The notes below the pieces were generated by a model that worked only from the letters and a program-made list of their open reading frames with translations, did not search any database and had not been told where the DNA came from. Both the position numbers and the translations under genes were made by a program. Shown here piece by piece: positions 51,246-59,601 of a stretch of 59,601 nucleotides of DNA. Source of the DNA: Candidatus Gastranaerophilales bacterium (lineage in GTDB: Bacteria > Cyanobacteriota > Vampirovibrionia > Gastranaerophilales > Gastranaerophilaceae); assembly GCA_944323985.1 (NCBI GenBank), contig CALUUP010000001.1, positions 101,029 through 160,629 of the forward strand, in the 5' to 3' direction. Within the stretch, counting starts at the first letter, position 1, and every line of letters begins with the position of its first letter.

Positions 51246-51527
51246 CTAATTGATTTTTGGAACCCTGAAGAATCCATCCTCCTCATCCGGAGCATTTTTC
51301 AGAAGTTCTTCTTTGGTTTGTTCATAATAAACTTTATCTTCTCTCATTACATTTACAAAATCAATAGCATGAGCCATTGGTTCAACATTTGAAGTATCAA
51401 CTTCATTCATTGCATCAACATGTTTTAAAACATCTCCTAATTGTTTTGTAAATTTTTCTTTTTCTTCTTCTGTTAATTCTAAACGAGCCAATTTTGCTAC
51501 GTGTTCAACATCTTTTACAGTAATCAT
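51246..51527 (-). CDS. gatC: Asp-tRNA(Asn)/Glu-tRNA(Gln) amidotransferase subunit C
   Basis: 93 residues, full length. The small GatC subunit, with VEHVAKLARLELTEEEKEKF and the C-terminal MREDKVYYEQTKEELLKNAPDEEDGFFRVPKI, where the last segment contacts GatA. Its presence suggests that Gln-tRNA or Asn-tRNA is made indirectly through GatCAB; gatA and gatB are not in the window. It is monocistronic, with a terminator behind. Confidence 0.95.
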   Translation of the reverse strand: MITVKDVEHVAKLARLELTEEEKEKFTKQLGDVLKHVDAMNEVDTSNVEPMAHAIDFVNVMREDKVYYEQTKEELLKNAPDEEDGFFRVPKIN

Positions 51528-51583
51528 ATTTTTATCTCCAATATTTAATTATATTAGCATAAAAATGAAACGTGTAAATATTT

Positions 51584-51922
51584 TCATTTTTTAAATATAA
51601 ATACTACAGCTAATACAATAAAAATAAATCCTATTAAATAATTCCATTTAAATTGTTCTTTTAAATATAGAACGGAAAAAAATGAAAAAACAATTAAAGT
51701 AATAACTTCTTGAATTGTTTTTAATTGAACTGCATTATAGCAATTATATCCGATTCTGTTTGCCGGAACTTGAAAACAGTATTCAAAAAAAGCTATTCCC
51801 CAGCTTACAAGTATTACTAAAATTAATGCTTGGGAGCGAAATCTTAAATGACCATACCAAGCAAAGGTCATAAATATATTTGAAATTAATAATAATAAAA
51901 TTGGAGCTAAATATCTAATCAT
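51584..51922 (-). CDS. DUF486 family small membrane protein
   Basis: 112 residues, four predicted transmembrane helices with family features FMTFAWYGHL, ALILVILVSWGIAFFEYCFQVPANRIGY and a C-terminal KWNYLIGFIFIVLAVVFIF. The family has the size of an EmrE-like DMT protein; function unknown. It is encoded next to mtaB with a gap of 6 bases, so co-transcription is likely. Confidence 0.85.
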   Translation of the reverse strand: MIRYLAPILLLLISNIFMTFAWYGHLRFRSQALILVILVSWGIAFFEYCFQVPANRIGYNCYNAVQLKTIQEVITLIVFSFFSVLYLKEQFKWNYLIGFIFIVLAVVFIFKK

Positions 51923-51928
51923 AAAATC

Positions 51929-53182
51929 CTACGCTTTATCTTTTATATTATCTTTGGTCAATACAACATTCTTTAGTGTATTAAATTCTCCGCTATCAAG
52001 TATAACATTAATATAATTTCTGGTTAAACCTTTATATTTTCCATTTTTATCAAGTCTTTTTTCTATTAAAACTTCTTGTGTACTATCAATGCATTCGTTT
52101 ATGAAATTTTTGTATTTTTCTTTTGAAATTTCTTTTATAATATTAGCTCTATGTTCTTTTATTTTATCATCTAAATGTCCATTCATTTTTTCTGCAATTG
52201 TACCTTTTCTTATTGAATATGGAAAAGTATGTATCTGACTTAATTTAGATTTTTTTAAATTTTCAATAGTAGTTTCAAAGTCTTTTTCTGTTTCTCCAAC
52301 AAAACCTGCAATTATATCACTCCCTAAAAATGGATTATCAAATCTTGATTTAATATCTTCAATCTGATCTAAATAGAATTCAACATTATAATGTCTGTTC
52401 ATTCTCTTTAAAGTATTATTACAAGCAGATTGTAGAGATAAGTGAAAATGAGGACAGAATTTTTCACTTGTTTCTAAGAAATCTAGCATTTTAGGTGTTA
52501 TTTCTAGAGGGTTTAAGGATCCTAATCTATAGCGAGGAATATTGGTTTTTGCTTCAATATCTATTAATAAATCTAATAATTCCTTATCAAAATCTTTACC
52601 CCAAAGCCCGATATGAATTCCTGTTAAAACAACTTCTTTATAACCTTGTTGAGTATATCTGTTAATTTCGTTTATTATAAAATCAGAATCTGCACTTCTT
52701 GATTTACCTCTTCCGAATGGAATTATACAGTATGAACATCTATTATCGCAGCCATCTTGAATTTTAAGACTAATTCTTGTTTTGGTTGTGTCATTTAAGA
52801 TTTCTTTACAGAAGTCTGTTTTATTCATTAAATCTTTAACAACAAAATTATTATTTTCTTCTAAATAAGTTGCAATGTTGAATTTATCTTCATTGCCATA
52901 AATAAAATCAATGTAAGGCTCTTTTATAAGATTTTCTTTTTCTATTTGGGCAACGCATCCTGTTAAAATTGTTTTAAGTCCAATATTGTGTGCGTGTCTT
53001 AATAAATACATTGCTTCATTGTCACTTTTTTGAGTGACAGAACAAGAATTTAGAATATAATAATCTGCATCTTCAAGCTTATTTACTTGTTGAAAGTCGG
53101 AATCAATAAGTTTTTGAGCAACAATTTGCCCTTCAAATTGATTAGATTTACATCCCATAGATTTAAGATAAAACTTTTTCAT
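51929..53182 (-). CDS. mtaB: tRNA t6A37 methylthiotransferase (MtaB)
   Basis: Adds a methylthio group to N6-threonylcarbamoyladenosine at tRNA position 37. 417 residues. The N-terminal UPF0004 domain starts FYLKSMGCKSNQFEGQ, with LNSCSVTQKSD and LTGCVAQ carrying the cluster cysteines. The radical SAM motif is in IQDGCDNRCSYCIIPFGRGKSRS (CxxxCxxC), and a C-terminal TRAM domain is present. The GCKSNQFE motif is closer to MtaB (GCKVNQYE) than to MiaB. Confidence 0.93.
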   Translation of the reverse strand: MKKFYLKSMGCKSNQFEGQIVAQKLIDSDFQQVNKLEDADYYILNSCSVTQKSDNEAMYLLRHAHNIGLKTILTGCVAQIEKENLIKEPYIDFIYGNEDKFNIATYLEENNNFVVKDLMNKTDFCKEILNDTTKTRISLKIQDGCDNRCSYCIIPFGRGKSRSADSDFIINEINRYTQQGYKEVVLTGIHIGLWGKDFDKELLDLLIDIEAKTNIPRYRLGSLNPLEITPKMLDFLETSEKFCPHFHLSLQSACNNTLKRMNRHYNVEFYLDQIEDIKSRFDNPFLGSDIIAGFVGETEKDFETTIENLKKSKLSQIHTFPYSIRKGTIAEKMNGHLDDKIKEHRANIIKEISKEKYKNFINECIDSTQEVLIEKRLDKNGKYKGLTRNYINVILDSGEFNTLKNVVLTKDNIKDKA

Positions 53183-53227
53183 AGCTATAAAATTTTAGCA
53201 TGAAAAATGTTTATAGCGAATAATAAA

Positions 53228-54619
53228 TTAAACTCTACCATACATATCTTCATATCTAATGATGTCTTCTTCAATTAATAAATCCCCTTTTTGTACTTCA
53301 ATAATTTTTAATACATCTTTATAAGGGTTTTGTAGTGAATGAATTTCTTTAACATCAATATCAATACTATGTCCAGGACTTAGAATGTGTTCTTTTCCTT
53401 CAAGTAAAACTTTTGCCATACCTTCTAAAACAACCCAATGTTCACTTCTGTGGTTATGTGATTGTACAGATAATTTTTGTCCAGGGTTTACTTGTATCAT
53501 TTTAGTTAGAAAACCTTTTCCTTCTGCTAAAACAGTATAATATCCCCAAGGTCTGTAAACAGTTTTGTGTGAAAGATGAGTATTATCATTTTGTTTTTTT
53601 AATGTTTCAAAGATTTTCTTAACATCTTGAGTTTTATCTTTTTTACAAGCTAAAATAGCATCTTCTGTTTCTACAATGACCGCATCTTCTAAGCCAATAG
53701 TAGCAACAAGTTTTGATGATGAATAGATTAGAGAATTTTTTGAGCCTTCATCTAAAACATGTCCTACGATAACATTTCCATTAGCATCTTTTTTACTAAC
53801 GTCATAAATAGATTGCCAACTTCCTAAGTCATTCCAATCACTTTCTAATTTTAAAAGAGCGATCTTATCAGACTTTTCCATTACAGCGTAATCGATAGAA
53901 ATTGAAGGCATTTTTTCAAATTCTACAAAAGGAATATCGTTGGATTCTGAAAAATCAAAATTAGAAAGTTTTGAGTATATTTCAGGAGAGCATTTTGCAA
54001 GTTCTTCTAATAATACAGATGCTTTGAACATAAAAATACCGCTATTCCAGAAATAATTTCCTTCCGCTAAATATTTTTTAGCAAGTTCTTCATTTGGTTT
54101 TTCAACAAATTTATTTACCTTAAAACCACTTTCTATATGTTTATCAGTTATATTAATATAGCCATATCCGGTCTCAGGATATGTAGGTTTTATTCCAAAT
54201 GTAACTATATAACCCATATCAGCAATTTTTTCACCATTTTTTACTGTGGATACAAATTTATCAATATTTGTAATTTTATGATCAGATGGAACAACAATTA
54301 TAACAGGGTCTTCATTAAATTTTTCAATAATAAATTTTGAAGCAAGAGCAATTGCAGGAGCTGTATTTCTTCCAATAGGTTCAGATAAAATTAAGGGATT
54401 ATCACATAATGCTGAAAGTTGATATCTGACATTTGAAACATGTTTTACGCCTGTCATACTTATGATATTAGATGCTGGCATACATTCTCTCAATCTTTCA
54501 AAAGTCGCCTGTAGTAAACTTTCAGAGTCTTGAATATTTAATAATTGTTTTGGATAAAGTTCTCTTGATAAAGGCCAAAGTCTGCTTCCAGAACCACCTG
54601 CTAGAATTAAACCGTACAT
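53228..54619 (-). CDS. manC: Mannose-1-phosphate guanylyltransferase / mannose-6-phosphate isomerase
   Basis: A bifunctional enzyme making GDP-mannose. The N-terminal pyrophosphorylase motif is LAGGSGSRLWPLSRELYPKQ (about 6-25), with FVEKPNEELAKKYLAEGNYFWNSGIFMF. The C-terminal type II isomerase cupin has GQKLSVQSHNHRSEHWVVLEG and ends GDLLIEEDIIRYED. 463 residues, full length. Its start abuts the MsbA-like gene (overlap of one base), and together they could supply and export cell-surface glycans. Confidence 0.95.
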   Translation of the reverse strand: MYGLILAGGSGSRLWPLSRELYPKQLLNIQDSESLLQATFERLRECMPASNIISMTGVKHVSNVRYQLSALCDNPLILSEPIGRNTAPAIALASKFIIEKFNEDPVIIVVPSDHKITNIDKFVSTVKNGEKIADMGYIVTFGIKPTYPETGYGYINITDKHIESGFKVNKFVEKPNEELAKKYLAEGNYFWNSGIFMFKASVLLEELAKCSPEIYSKLSNFDFSESNDIPFVEFEKMPSISIDYAVMEKSDKIALLKLESDWNDLGSWQSIYDVSKKDANGNVIVGHVLDEGSKNSLIYSSSKLVATIGLEDAVIVETEDAILACKKDKTQDVKKIFETLKKQNDNTHLSHKTVYRPWGYYTVLAEGKGFLTKMIQVNPGQKLSVQSHNHRSEHWVVLEGMAKVLLEGKEHILSPGHSIDIDVKEIHSLQNPYKDVLKIIEVQKGDLLIEEDIIRYEDMYGRV

Positions 54620-56436
54620 TATGATTGTCCTCCAAATTGCATTTCGTATAAATGTTTATATCTGCCATCTTTTTTATTCATTAATTCATTATGAGTACCT
54701 AACTCTACTAATTGTCCTTCATTTAGAACTGCAATTCTATCTGCATTATTGATTGTAGATAATCTATGAGCAATGACAAAAACAGTTCTGTTTTTCATTA
54801 AATTATCCAGAGCTTTTTGAACAATAGCTTCAGATTCATTGTCTAAAGCTGATGTTGCTTCATCTAAAATTACAATAGGAGCATTTTTTATTAAAGCTCT
54901 TGCAATTGCAACTCTCTGGCGTTGTCCTCCAGATAAAGAAGCACCTCTTTCACCAACAATAGTATCAATTCCATTAGGTAAAGTTCCTAGAAATTCATCT
55001 AAATGTGATAATTTAACAGCTTCTGCAATTTCAGCATCCGTTGCATTTGGTTTACCCATTAAGATATTTTCTTTAATGGTTCCTGTAAATAAGTAGTTAT
55101 CTTGGAATACAAATGCAATATTATTTCTAAGAGATTTTAATTCAATATTACGTATGTCAATTCCATCTATCTTGATTGAACCTGATTTTATATCGTAAAA
55201 TCTTGGTAAAAGATTTACAACTGTTGATTTGCCTCCGCCGGAATTTCCAACTAAAGCAATTGTTTCATTAGGTTTAATTTGTAAAGAAAAATCTTTTAAA
55301 ACAGGTTGATTTTCTTCATATTCAAACCAAACTTGACTAAATTCTATTCCTGATTTTATAGGTTTCATCTCTTGAGAGTTAGAAGAATCTTTAATTTCAG
55401 GCATTAAATCAAAAAGTTCAAAAACTCTTGCTATAGAAACAAAAGTTGATTGTAAGCTTGTTAAAGTTAAACCTAATGATTTTGTAGGTTTATATAAAAG
55501 AAGTAATGATGTAACAAAAGACGCAAAACTTCCTGCAGACATTTCACCGGATAGGATTAAGCTGTTTCCGTAGTTCATTACGATAGCAATACCGATAGAA
55601 CATACAAAATACATTATAGGTGACATCCAACCAACTCTTTTGGTTAAAGATATTGTTAAATCGAATTGTTTATGCACTTGGTCTTCAAATTTATTATTTT
55701 GATGTTCCTGAAGATTATAAGCAGTAATAATTCTATTACCTGCAAATGTTTCATTAAAATTAGTGGTCATATCTCCACCAACAACCATTGTAGCATTGGA
55801 AACTGTTTTTATTTTCTTTTTTATGAAAATTACAGGAGTAATCGCTATTCCCATAACTCCAATTCCGATAAGAGCAAGTTTCCAAGAGTTGAATAATAAT
55901 ACAAAAACCAGTGCTACAAATTCAAATATTGCAAGAATAAAACCTTTTAAAGTATTTATCAAGTTTTTTGATGCCGCATCAGGATCTGAAAAGAATCTAC
56001 TTAAAACTATTCCAGAAGAATTAACATCAAAAAATTTGGTATCCATTGAAGTTAATTTTTTAAACAAGTCTATTTTTAAAGCATTGGACATTTTATTCCC
56101 CGTCCAATCGGAAAGGTAATTGCAGATATATTTTAAAACACCTTGAATTAAAGCAAATAAAACAATTGCAATCGGAATAAGTTTTATAAAAAATGCTTGT
56201 AGTTTAAAAGTATGTCCCCATAATTCAAAAGTTTGCAGTTCGTTTCCATTAACAACAAAATCCATATATGGTCTTAAAGAAAAAGCAACAACTCCATCTA
56301 ATAAACCTAAAGGAATTGCTAATAAAAACAATAATATAGAACGAGCTAAAACTAATTTGATATAAGGATACATCTTATTAAGTAAATATCCATAGCGAAA
56401 GGCATCTTTCGTTGTTGTATTTTTTAACTTTAACAT
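54619..56436 (-). CDS. ABC exporter, MsbA-like (lipid/lipopolysaccharide flippase family)
   Basis: A 605-residue half-transporter with an N-terminal six-helix membrane domain and a C-terminal ATPase. Walker A GNSGGGKSTVVNLL, signature SLSGGQRQRVAIARALI, Walker B IVILDEATSALD and H-loop VIAHRLSTI are intact. Fusion of both domains and similarity to MsbA suggest export of lipid A core or another lipid-linked product, though this remains inference because drug exporters are similar. It is the first gene of manC's operon. Confidence 0.9.
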   Translation of the reverse strand: MLKLKNTTTKDAFRYGYLLNKMYPYIKLVLARSILLFLLAIPLGLLDGVVAFSLRPYMDFVVNGNELQTFELWGHTFKLQAFFIKLIPIAIVLFALIQGVLKYICNYLSDWTGNKMSNALKIDLFKKLTSMDTKFFDVNSSGIVLSRFFSDPDAASKNLINTLKGFILAIFEFVALVFVLLFNSWKLALIGIGVMGIAITPVIFIKKKIKTVSNATMVVGGDMTTNFNETFAGNRIITAYNLQEHQNNKFEDQVHKQFDLTISLTKRVGWMSPIMYFVCSIGIAIVMNYGNSLILSGEMSAGSFASFVTSLLLLYKPTKSLGLTLTSLQSTFVSIARVFELFDLMPEIKDSSNSQEMKPIKSGIEFSQVWFEYEENQPVLKDFSLQIKPNETIALVGNSGGGKSTVVNLLPRFYDIKSGSIKIDGIDIRNIELKSLRNNIAFVFQDNYLFTGTIKENILMGKPNATDAEIAEAVKLSHLDEFLGTLPNGIDTIVGERGASLSGGQRQRVAIARALIKNAPIVILDEATSALDNESEAIVQKALDNLMKNRTVFVIAHRLSTINNADRIAVLNEGQLVELGTHNELMNKKDGRYKHLYEMQFGGQS

Positions 56437-56531
56437 TTATAACTCCCTTAAAAAACTCCCATATTTTTAGTTTATCACAAATAAGAAAATATATGTAAAT
56501 AAAAATATATTGTGGTAAAATTAATTGTATA

Positions 56532-57332
56532 GTGAAGATATATTATAAGGCTACATACACATATAAAATATTTAGAATGTTGCAAGGAGAACTTATAACA
56601 TTTCTTTCTACGTTGGGTAATATAGCTTTTATGTGTTTGGAGTTTCTTAAAGGTTTAAAGTCTTTTCCAACAAGTTTTAAATCGATAATGGAACAGTCTG
56701 CAAGGTATGGAGTATCTTCATTACCAATAACTCTGTCTATTGTTGGCATGACATCCATAATTATTGCTATGCAAGTAGCAGGTGAGATGGTAAAGCAAGG
56801 TGGTGGAAATTATGTAGGCATGTTGGTTGCTATTTTGATGATTAGAGAAGAAGGTGTTATAATGGCAGGTTTTGCAATAATATCTATGATAGGTTCTTCT
56901 ATGGCTTCTGAGATTGCAACAATGAAAGTTTCTGAACAAATAGATGCTATCAAGGTTTTAAAAGTAAATCCTATTCACTATTTATTTACACCTAGAATTA
57001 TTGCAGGAACTATAATGATGCCATTAGTAGTAATTGTAGCATCTTTGTTTGGAGTTTTAGGAGGTGCTGTTGCTTCAAATTTAGTTTCCGGTTTAACCTA
57101 TAAAGCTTATTTCGATTCCGTTTGGTTTGGATTGAATATGCATGATTTGAATGTTTGTATATTAAAATCATTATTTTTTGGCTTTACAATAACACTTGTT
57201 AGTTGTTGTTGTGGGATGGAAGCAAAAGACGGTGCAAAAGGTGTTGGTATTGCAACTACAAAAGCTGTTGTTTGGTCGTTTGTTTCTATTGTGATTTTAG
57301 ATTTGATTTTTGCGGCTATTTTCTTCTATTAA
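56532..57332 (+). CDS. mlaE: MlaE-like phospholipid ABC transporter permease
   Basis: The permease of an MCE-domain lipid transporter between membranes. Features are YGVSSLPITLSIVGMTSIIIAMQ and the MIREEGVIMAGFAIISMIGSSMASEIATMKVSEQIDAI segment diagnostic for MlaE, then LVSCCCGMEAKDGAKGVGIATTKAVV. The start is uncertain: GTG 56532 gives 266 residues, and ATG 56577 (MLQGELITFL) gives 251; neither has a convincing Shine-Dalgarno. It is the first gene of mlaE-mlaF-mlaD. Confidence 0.92.
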   Translation: MKIYYKATYTYKIFRMLQGELITFLSTLGNIAFMCLEFLKGLKSFPTSFKSIMEQSARYGVSSLPITLSIVGMTSIIIAMQVAGEMVKQGGGNYVGMLVAILMIREEGVIMAGFAIISMIGSSMASEIATMKVSEQIDAIKVLKVNPIHYLFTPRIIAGTIMMPLVVIVASLFGVLGGAVASNLVSGLTYKAYFDSVWFGLNMHDLNVCILKSLFFGFTITLVSCCCGMEAKDGAKGVGIATTKAVVWSFVSIVILDLIFAAIFFY

Positions 57333-57366
57333 TAGTTGAAGTAATATAAAATAAAAAAGGCATAAA

Positions 57367-58086
57367 ATGGGTATAGAAGTTAAAAATTTAGTAAAGACAT
57401 TTGATAAAAAGGTTATATTAGATAATATTTCTTTCAAAGTAGATGATGGAAAAATACTTTCTATAGTTGGATTTAGCGGTTCTGGAAAAAGTACTGTTTT
57501 AAAATTAATCAGCGGTTTAATAGAAAAGGATTCCGGAGAAATTATTACAACCGGCGGTGATGTTGCTATGGTTTTTCAGTATTCAGCTTTGTTTGATTCT
57601 TTAAATGTTTTTGATAATATTTCTTTTGCTCTTCAAGAAAGAAAAGATTTAAGAGGTAAATATTCTAAAAAGGAATTAGAACGAATTGTCGCTGAAAAAT
57701 TAGATTTAGTAGGTCTTTCAGGAATTGAGAAAAAATACCCGTCAGAACTTTCTGGGGGTATGCAAAAACGTGTTAGTTTTGCAAGAGCGATTGTTACAGA
57801 ACCAAAAATTATTTTATATGACGAACCGACAGCGGGATTAGATCCAATTTCATCAACTTTAATAGAGGATTATATAGTAAGATTAAAAAATGAAACAAAT
57901 GCAGCTTCTATTGTTGTTACTCACCAAATGTCAACAATTAAGAGGACTGCAGATTCAGTTTTGATGTTATATAATGGTCATGCAGTTTTTGAAGGTTCAC
58001 CAGAAGATTTATTAAAAGCTGACAATCCTTATACTAAGCAATTCGTAAATGCCTCAATAGAAGGTCCTATGACGATGAAGGGATAG
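57367..58086 (+). CDS. mlaF: MlaF-like ABC transporter ATP-binding protein
   Basis: 239 residues. The ATPase of the lipid transporter: Walker A GFSGSGKSTVLKLIS (about 37-51), Q-loop MVFQYSALFDSLNV, signature LSGGMQKRVSFARAIV, Walker B IILYDEPTAGLD and switch histidine VVTHQMSTIKRTAD. The SGGMQKRV form is typical of MlaF. It sits between mlaE and mlaD and forms an operon with them. Confidence 0.96.
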   Translation: MGIEVKNLVKTFDKKVILDNISFKVDDGKILSIVGFSGSGKSTVLKLISGLIEKDSGEIITTGGDVAMVFQYSALFDSLNVFDNISFALQERKDLRGKYSKKELERIVAEKLDLVGLSGIEKKYPSELSGGMQKRVSFARAIVTEPKIILYDEPTAGLDPISSTLIEDYIVRLKNETNAASIVVTHQMSTIKRTADSVLMLYNGHAVFEGSPEDLLKADNPYTKQFVNASIEGPMTMKG

Positions 58087-58134
58087 TAATATAGAGAAAT
58101 TATAAAAAATTAAAAGAAGAGGATAATATATAAA

Positions 58135-59490
58135 ATGAAGATGTCATCATCAGTAAAAGTAGGAATTTTAACACTTGTAGCACTTACAATATTATTGTTT
58201 ACAATATTATGGGTAAAAGGGCGTTCTTTCTCATCAGCAGAAAGAATAGAAGTACAATTTAAGGATGTAAATGGTATGCGTCCAGGTTCAGGAGTTCAGA
58301 TGATGGGACTTCGCGTTGGACAAGTTGAAGAAATTATTCCTGTTGTCAGCGGTGAATCAAGTTATGTAAAACTAAGATTTGTTATTACAGAACCTGGAAT
58401 TACTATTCCAAAAGCTTCAATGCTTTCAATACAACAATCAGGACTTATAGGAGAACAGTTTTTAGAAATTACTCCTCCAAGAATAAGAAGTGTTTATATA
58501 CCTGTTTTAAATAATAATTTATTGTCTAATGATGCTGATGTTGAAATAAAACTTGATGAAAAATATTATAATGTTGGAAAAGTGAAAAAATCTCAGATAA
58601 TGTCTTCTAAATTAGTTCCTGAAGAAGTTAGAGATTATATAAAAACAAATTATGCTTATAGGGTTGAATACTTTGTAAATCTTCCTGGGTTAATTTTACC
58701 AAGATTTATGACAGGGGAAATTGTTAATGTAAATGGTGAAAAGAAATTAAGAATAAAACCATTGGACAATACTCCGCTTCCTTATCCTAATCAAACTTCT
58801 CCATATACAGTAGTTGAACCAATGAGAATTGCTGATTTTATGGACTTACAATATAAAGCTGCTGAATCTCTAACAGAAACAAATCGTATTATAAACGAAT
58901 TGTTGAATGATGCTATGATTTCAGAGATTAGACAGTCTGTTACTAATTTTAAATCATTAACTGCACAAGCTACTACAACTTTAGCTAAAACAGAAAAATT
59001 AATTGATACATCAAGAAATGATATTGATACAATTTTATGGATGTTAAGTGATGTATCTACAAACTTTAATAAATTAGCTATAAATATTAATGGAATTATT
59101 GGGGATGAGAAATTTAAACCAATGATGTATGATACAGCTGAAGCAATTTCTAATTTATCAAAACAATTAACTCCTATTCTGGGATCAATTGAAGCAGAAG
59201 AATTTGGAGAAGATTTGAATGCTGTAATGAATAACTTAAATGAAATTTCAACTTCTGTTAATAATATGACTAAGGATGAAAATTTAAAAACAAAAATAGA
59301 AACATCAATTGATAATCTAAATGTTACAATGTGCGAAGTTTCTACAGCATTAGAAACGATAAATGGCGAAAATGGAGATAAAGAAGGTTTAAAACAAATA
59401 GTAGAAGATACATCTGCTACAGTTGCTAATCTCAAGAAATTTTCTGAAAAATTAAATAAGAGATTTTTATTATTTAGATTAATGTTTTAA
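58135..59490 (+). CDS. mlaD: MlaD-like MCE-domain protein
   Basis: 451 residues. An N-terminal anchor helix (about 10-27) is followed by an MCE/MlaD domain at about 37-120 (VQFKDVNGMRPGSGVQMMGLRVGQVEEI, then SGLIGEQFLEITP), which binds phospholipid in a hexameric ring. The long C-terminal part (about 215-451) is helical with periodic hydrophobic residues and may extend a periplasmic tunnel or reach the outer membrane, as in cyanobacterial and plastid relatives. It is the last gene of the operon; no mlaC or mlaB is adjacent. Confidence 0.9.
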   Translation: MKMSSSVKVGILTLVALTILLFTILWVKGRSFSSAERIEVQFKDVNGMRPGSGVQMMGLRVGQVEEIIPVVSGESSYVKLRFVITEPGITIPKASMLSIQQSGLIGEQFLEITPPRIRSVYIPVLNNNLLSNDADVEIKLDEKYYNVGKVKKSQIMSSKLVPEEVRDYIKTNYAYRVEYFVNLPGLILPRFMTGEIVNVNGEKKLRIKPLDNTPLPYPNQTSPYTVVEPMRIADFMDLQYKAAESLTETNRIINELLNDAMISEIRQSVTNFKSLTAQATTTLAKTEKLIDTSRNDIDTILWMLSDVSTNFNKLAININGIIGDEKFKPMMYDTAEAISNLSKQLTPILGSIEAEEFGEDLNAVMNNLNEISTSVNNMTKDENLKTKIETSIDNLNVTMCEVSTALETINGENGDKEGLKQIVEDTSATVANLKKFSEKLNKRFLLFRLMF

Positions 59491-59510
59491 AGAAAATTTA
59501 AAATTTTTAT

Positions 59511-59547
59511 AAAAAAGGGTTCTTAAAAAATAAGAACTCTTTTTTTG
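59511..59547 (+). terminator. Terminator of mlaE-mlaF-mlaD
   Basis: GGGTTCTTA (59517-59525) pairs with TAAGAACTC (59531-59539), one G-U pair, preceded by A6 and followed by T7 or more. It closes the operon; the remaining 54 bases hold the promoter listed next. Confidence 0.9.
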
Positions 59548-59578
59548 TAAACAAATGTAACAAAAATCAATAAAAAGA

Positions 59579-59601
59579 TAAAGTTTTAAAGAAAAAATGC
59601 C
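59579..59601 (+). promoter_or_regulatory. Truncated sigma-28-type promoter at the window edge
   Basis: TAAAGTTT (59579-59586), a 12-base spacer and then GCC at 59599-59601, where the window ends. It matches the first half of the sites at 20616 and 43531. It predicts a rightward gene of the same regulon just beyond the window. Confidence 0.6.

Overview
The window is an AT-rich chromosomal segment from a Gram-negative-type, non-photosynthetic bacterium. An MlaE/F/D-type lipid transporter, an MsbA-like exporter, SPOR/FtsQ division proteins, a full mur/ddl cluster and a lipoprotein peptide-binding protein fit a diderm cell. The low GC, the plastid/cyanobacterial-style mlaE-F-D set without mlaC, the many genes of no recognised family and the absence of photosynthesis or respiratory genes make me suspect a gut relative of Cyanobacteria (Melainabacteria/Vampirovibrionia, Gastranaerophilales-like). 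This is inference; no rRNA is present to confirm it. I see no prophage, insertion sequence or CRISPR array, and the standard code with TGA as stop is used.

Layout. 1-5.4 kb: metK behind a short leader that can form an H-type pseudoknot over its Shine-Dalgarno, a PLP-dependent decarboxylase-like gene, a phosphodiester glycosidase (NAGPA) gene and glmU. 5.5-8.3 kb: the classic rpmG - tRNA-Trp - secE - nusG - rplK - rplA cluster; rplK and rplA are each preceded by a near-identical covarying hairpin. 8.3-17.1 kb: a PpiC-type isomerase, then a long leftward run punA-rqcP-yqaA-yjbQ-bioD-rsmD and murC-murB-ddl-ftsQ-hemW with overlapping genes. 17.2-21 kb: an 1107-residue protein of unknown function. 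21.1-26.2 kb: HEAT/queC/DUF366/SPOR, then a winged-helix gene with a divergent DUF262 (GmrS-like) gene. 26.1-34.2 kb: nupC, a glycine cleavage operon gcvT-gcvH-gcvPA without gcvPB, MATE, rsmE, cca and rpsP. 34.3-45.6 kb is the accessory-looking part: unknown genes, a 28-residue membrane peptide, a large zinc-ribbon/degenerate ATPase/helical-repeat protein divergent from a ZorA/ZorB-like (MotA/MotB-like) pair, a split chromate transporter, bioB with an SDR, and two unknown genes back to back. 45.6-59.6 kb: a peptide ABC importer (permeases and binding protein only), pyrG, gatC, mtaB, manC, an MsbA-like exporter and mlaE-F-D.

The most striking signal is a small regulon. Four sites match the sigma-28 (FliA/SigD) promoter, TAAAGTTT - 11 or 12 nt - GCCGTTAA. 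They lie in front of the 1107-residue gene, both divergent genes at 43.4-43.6 kb (156 and 663 residues) and, cut by the window edge, a gene just beyond position 59601. All three visible targets are of unknown function and none has an N-terminal signal peptide. This suggests a motility/flagellar-type sigma factor controlling a family of uncharacterised, possibly exported or structural proteins.

Other results worth following are the metK pseudoknot (candidate SAM-responsive element), the twin rplK/rplA leaders (candidate L1 autoregulatory sites), the ZorAB-like motor next to an ATPase-like protein that has lost its Walker A motif, and the GmrS-like gene without its nuclease half.
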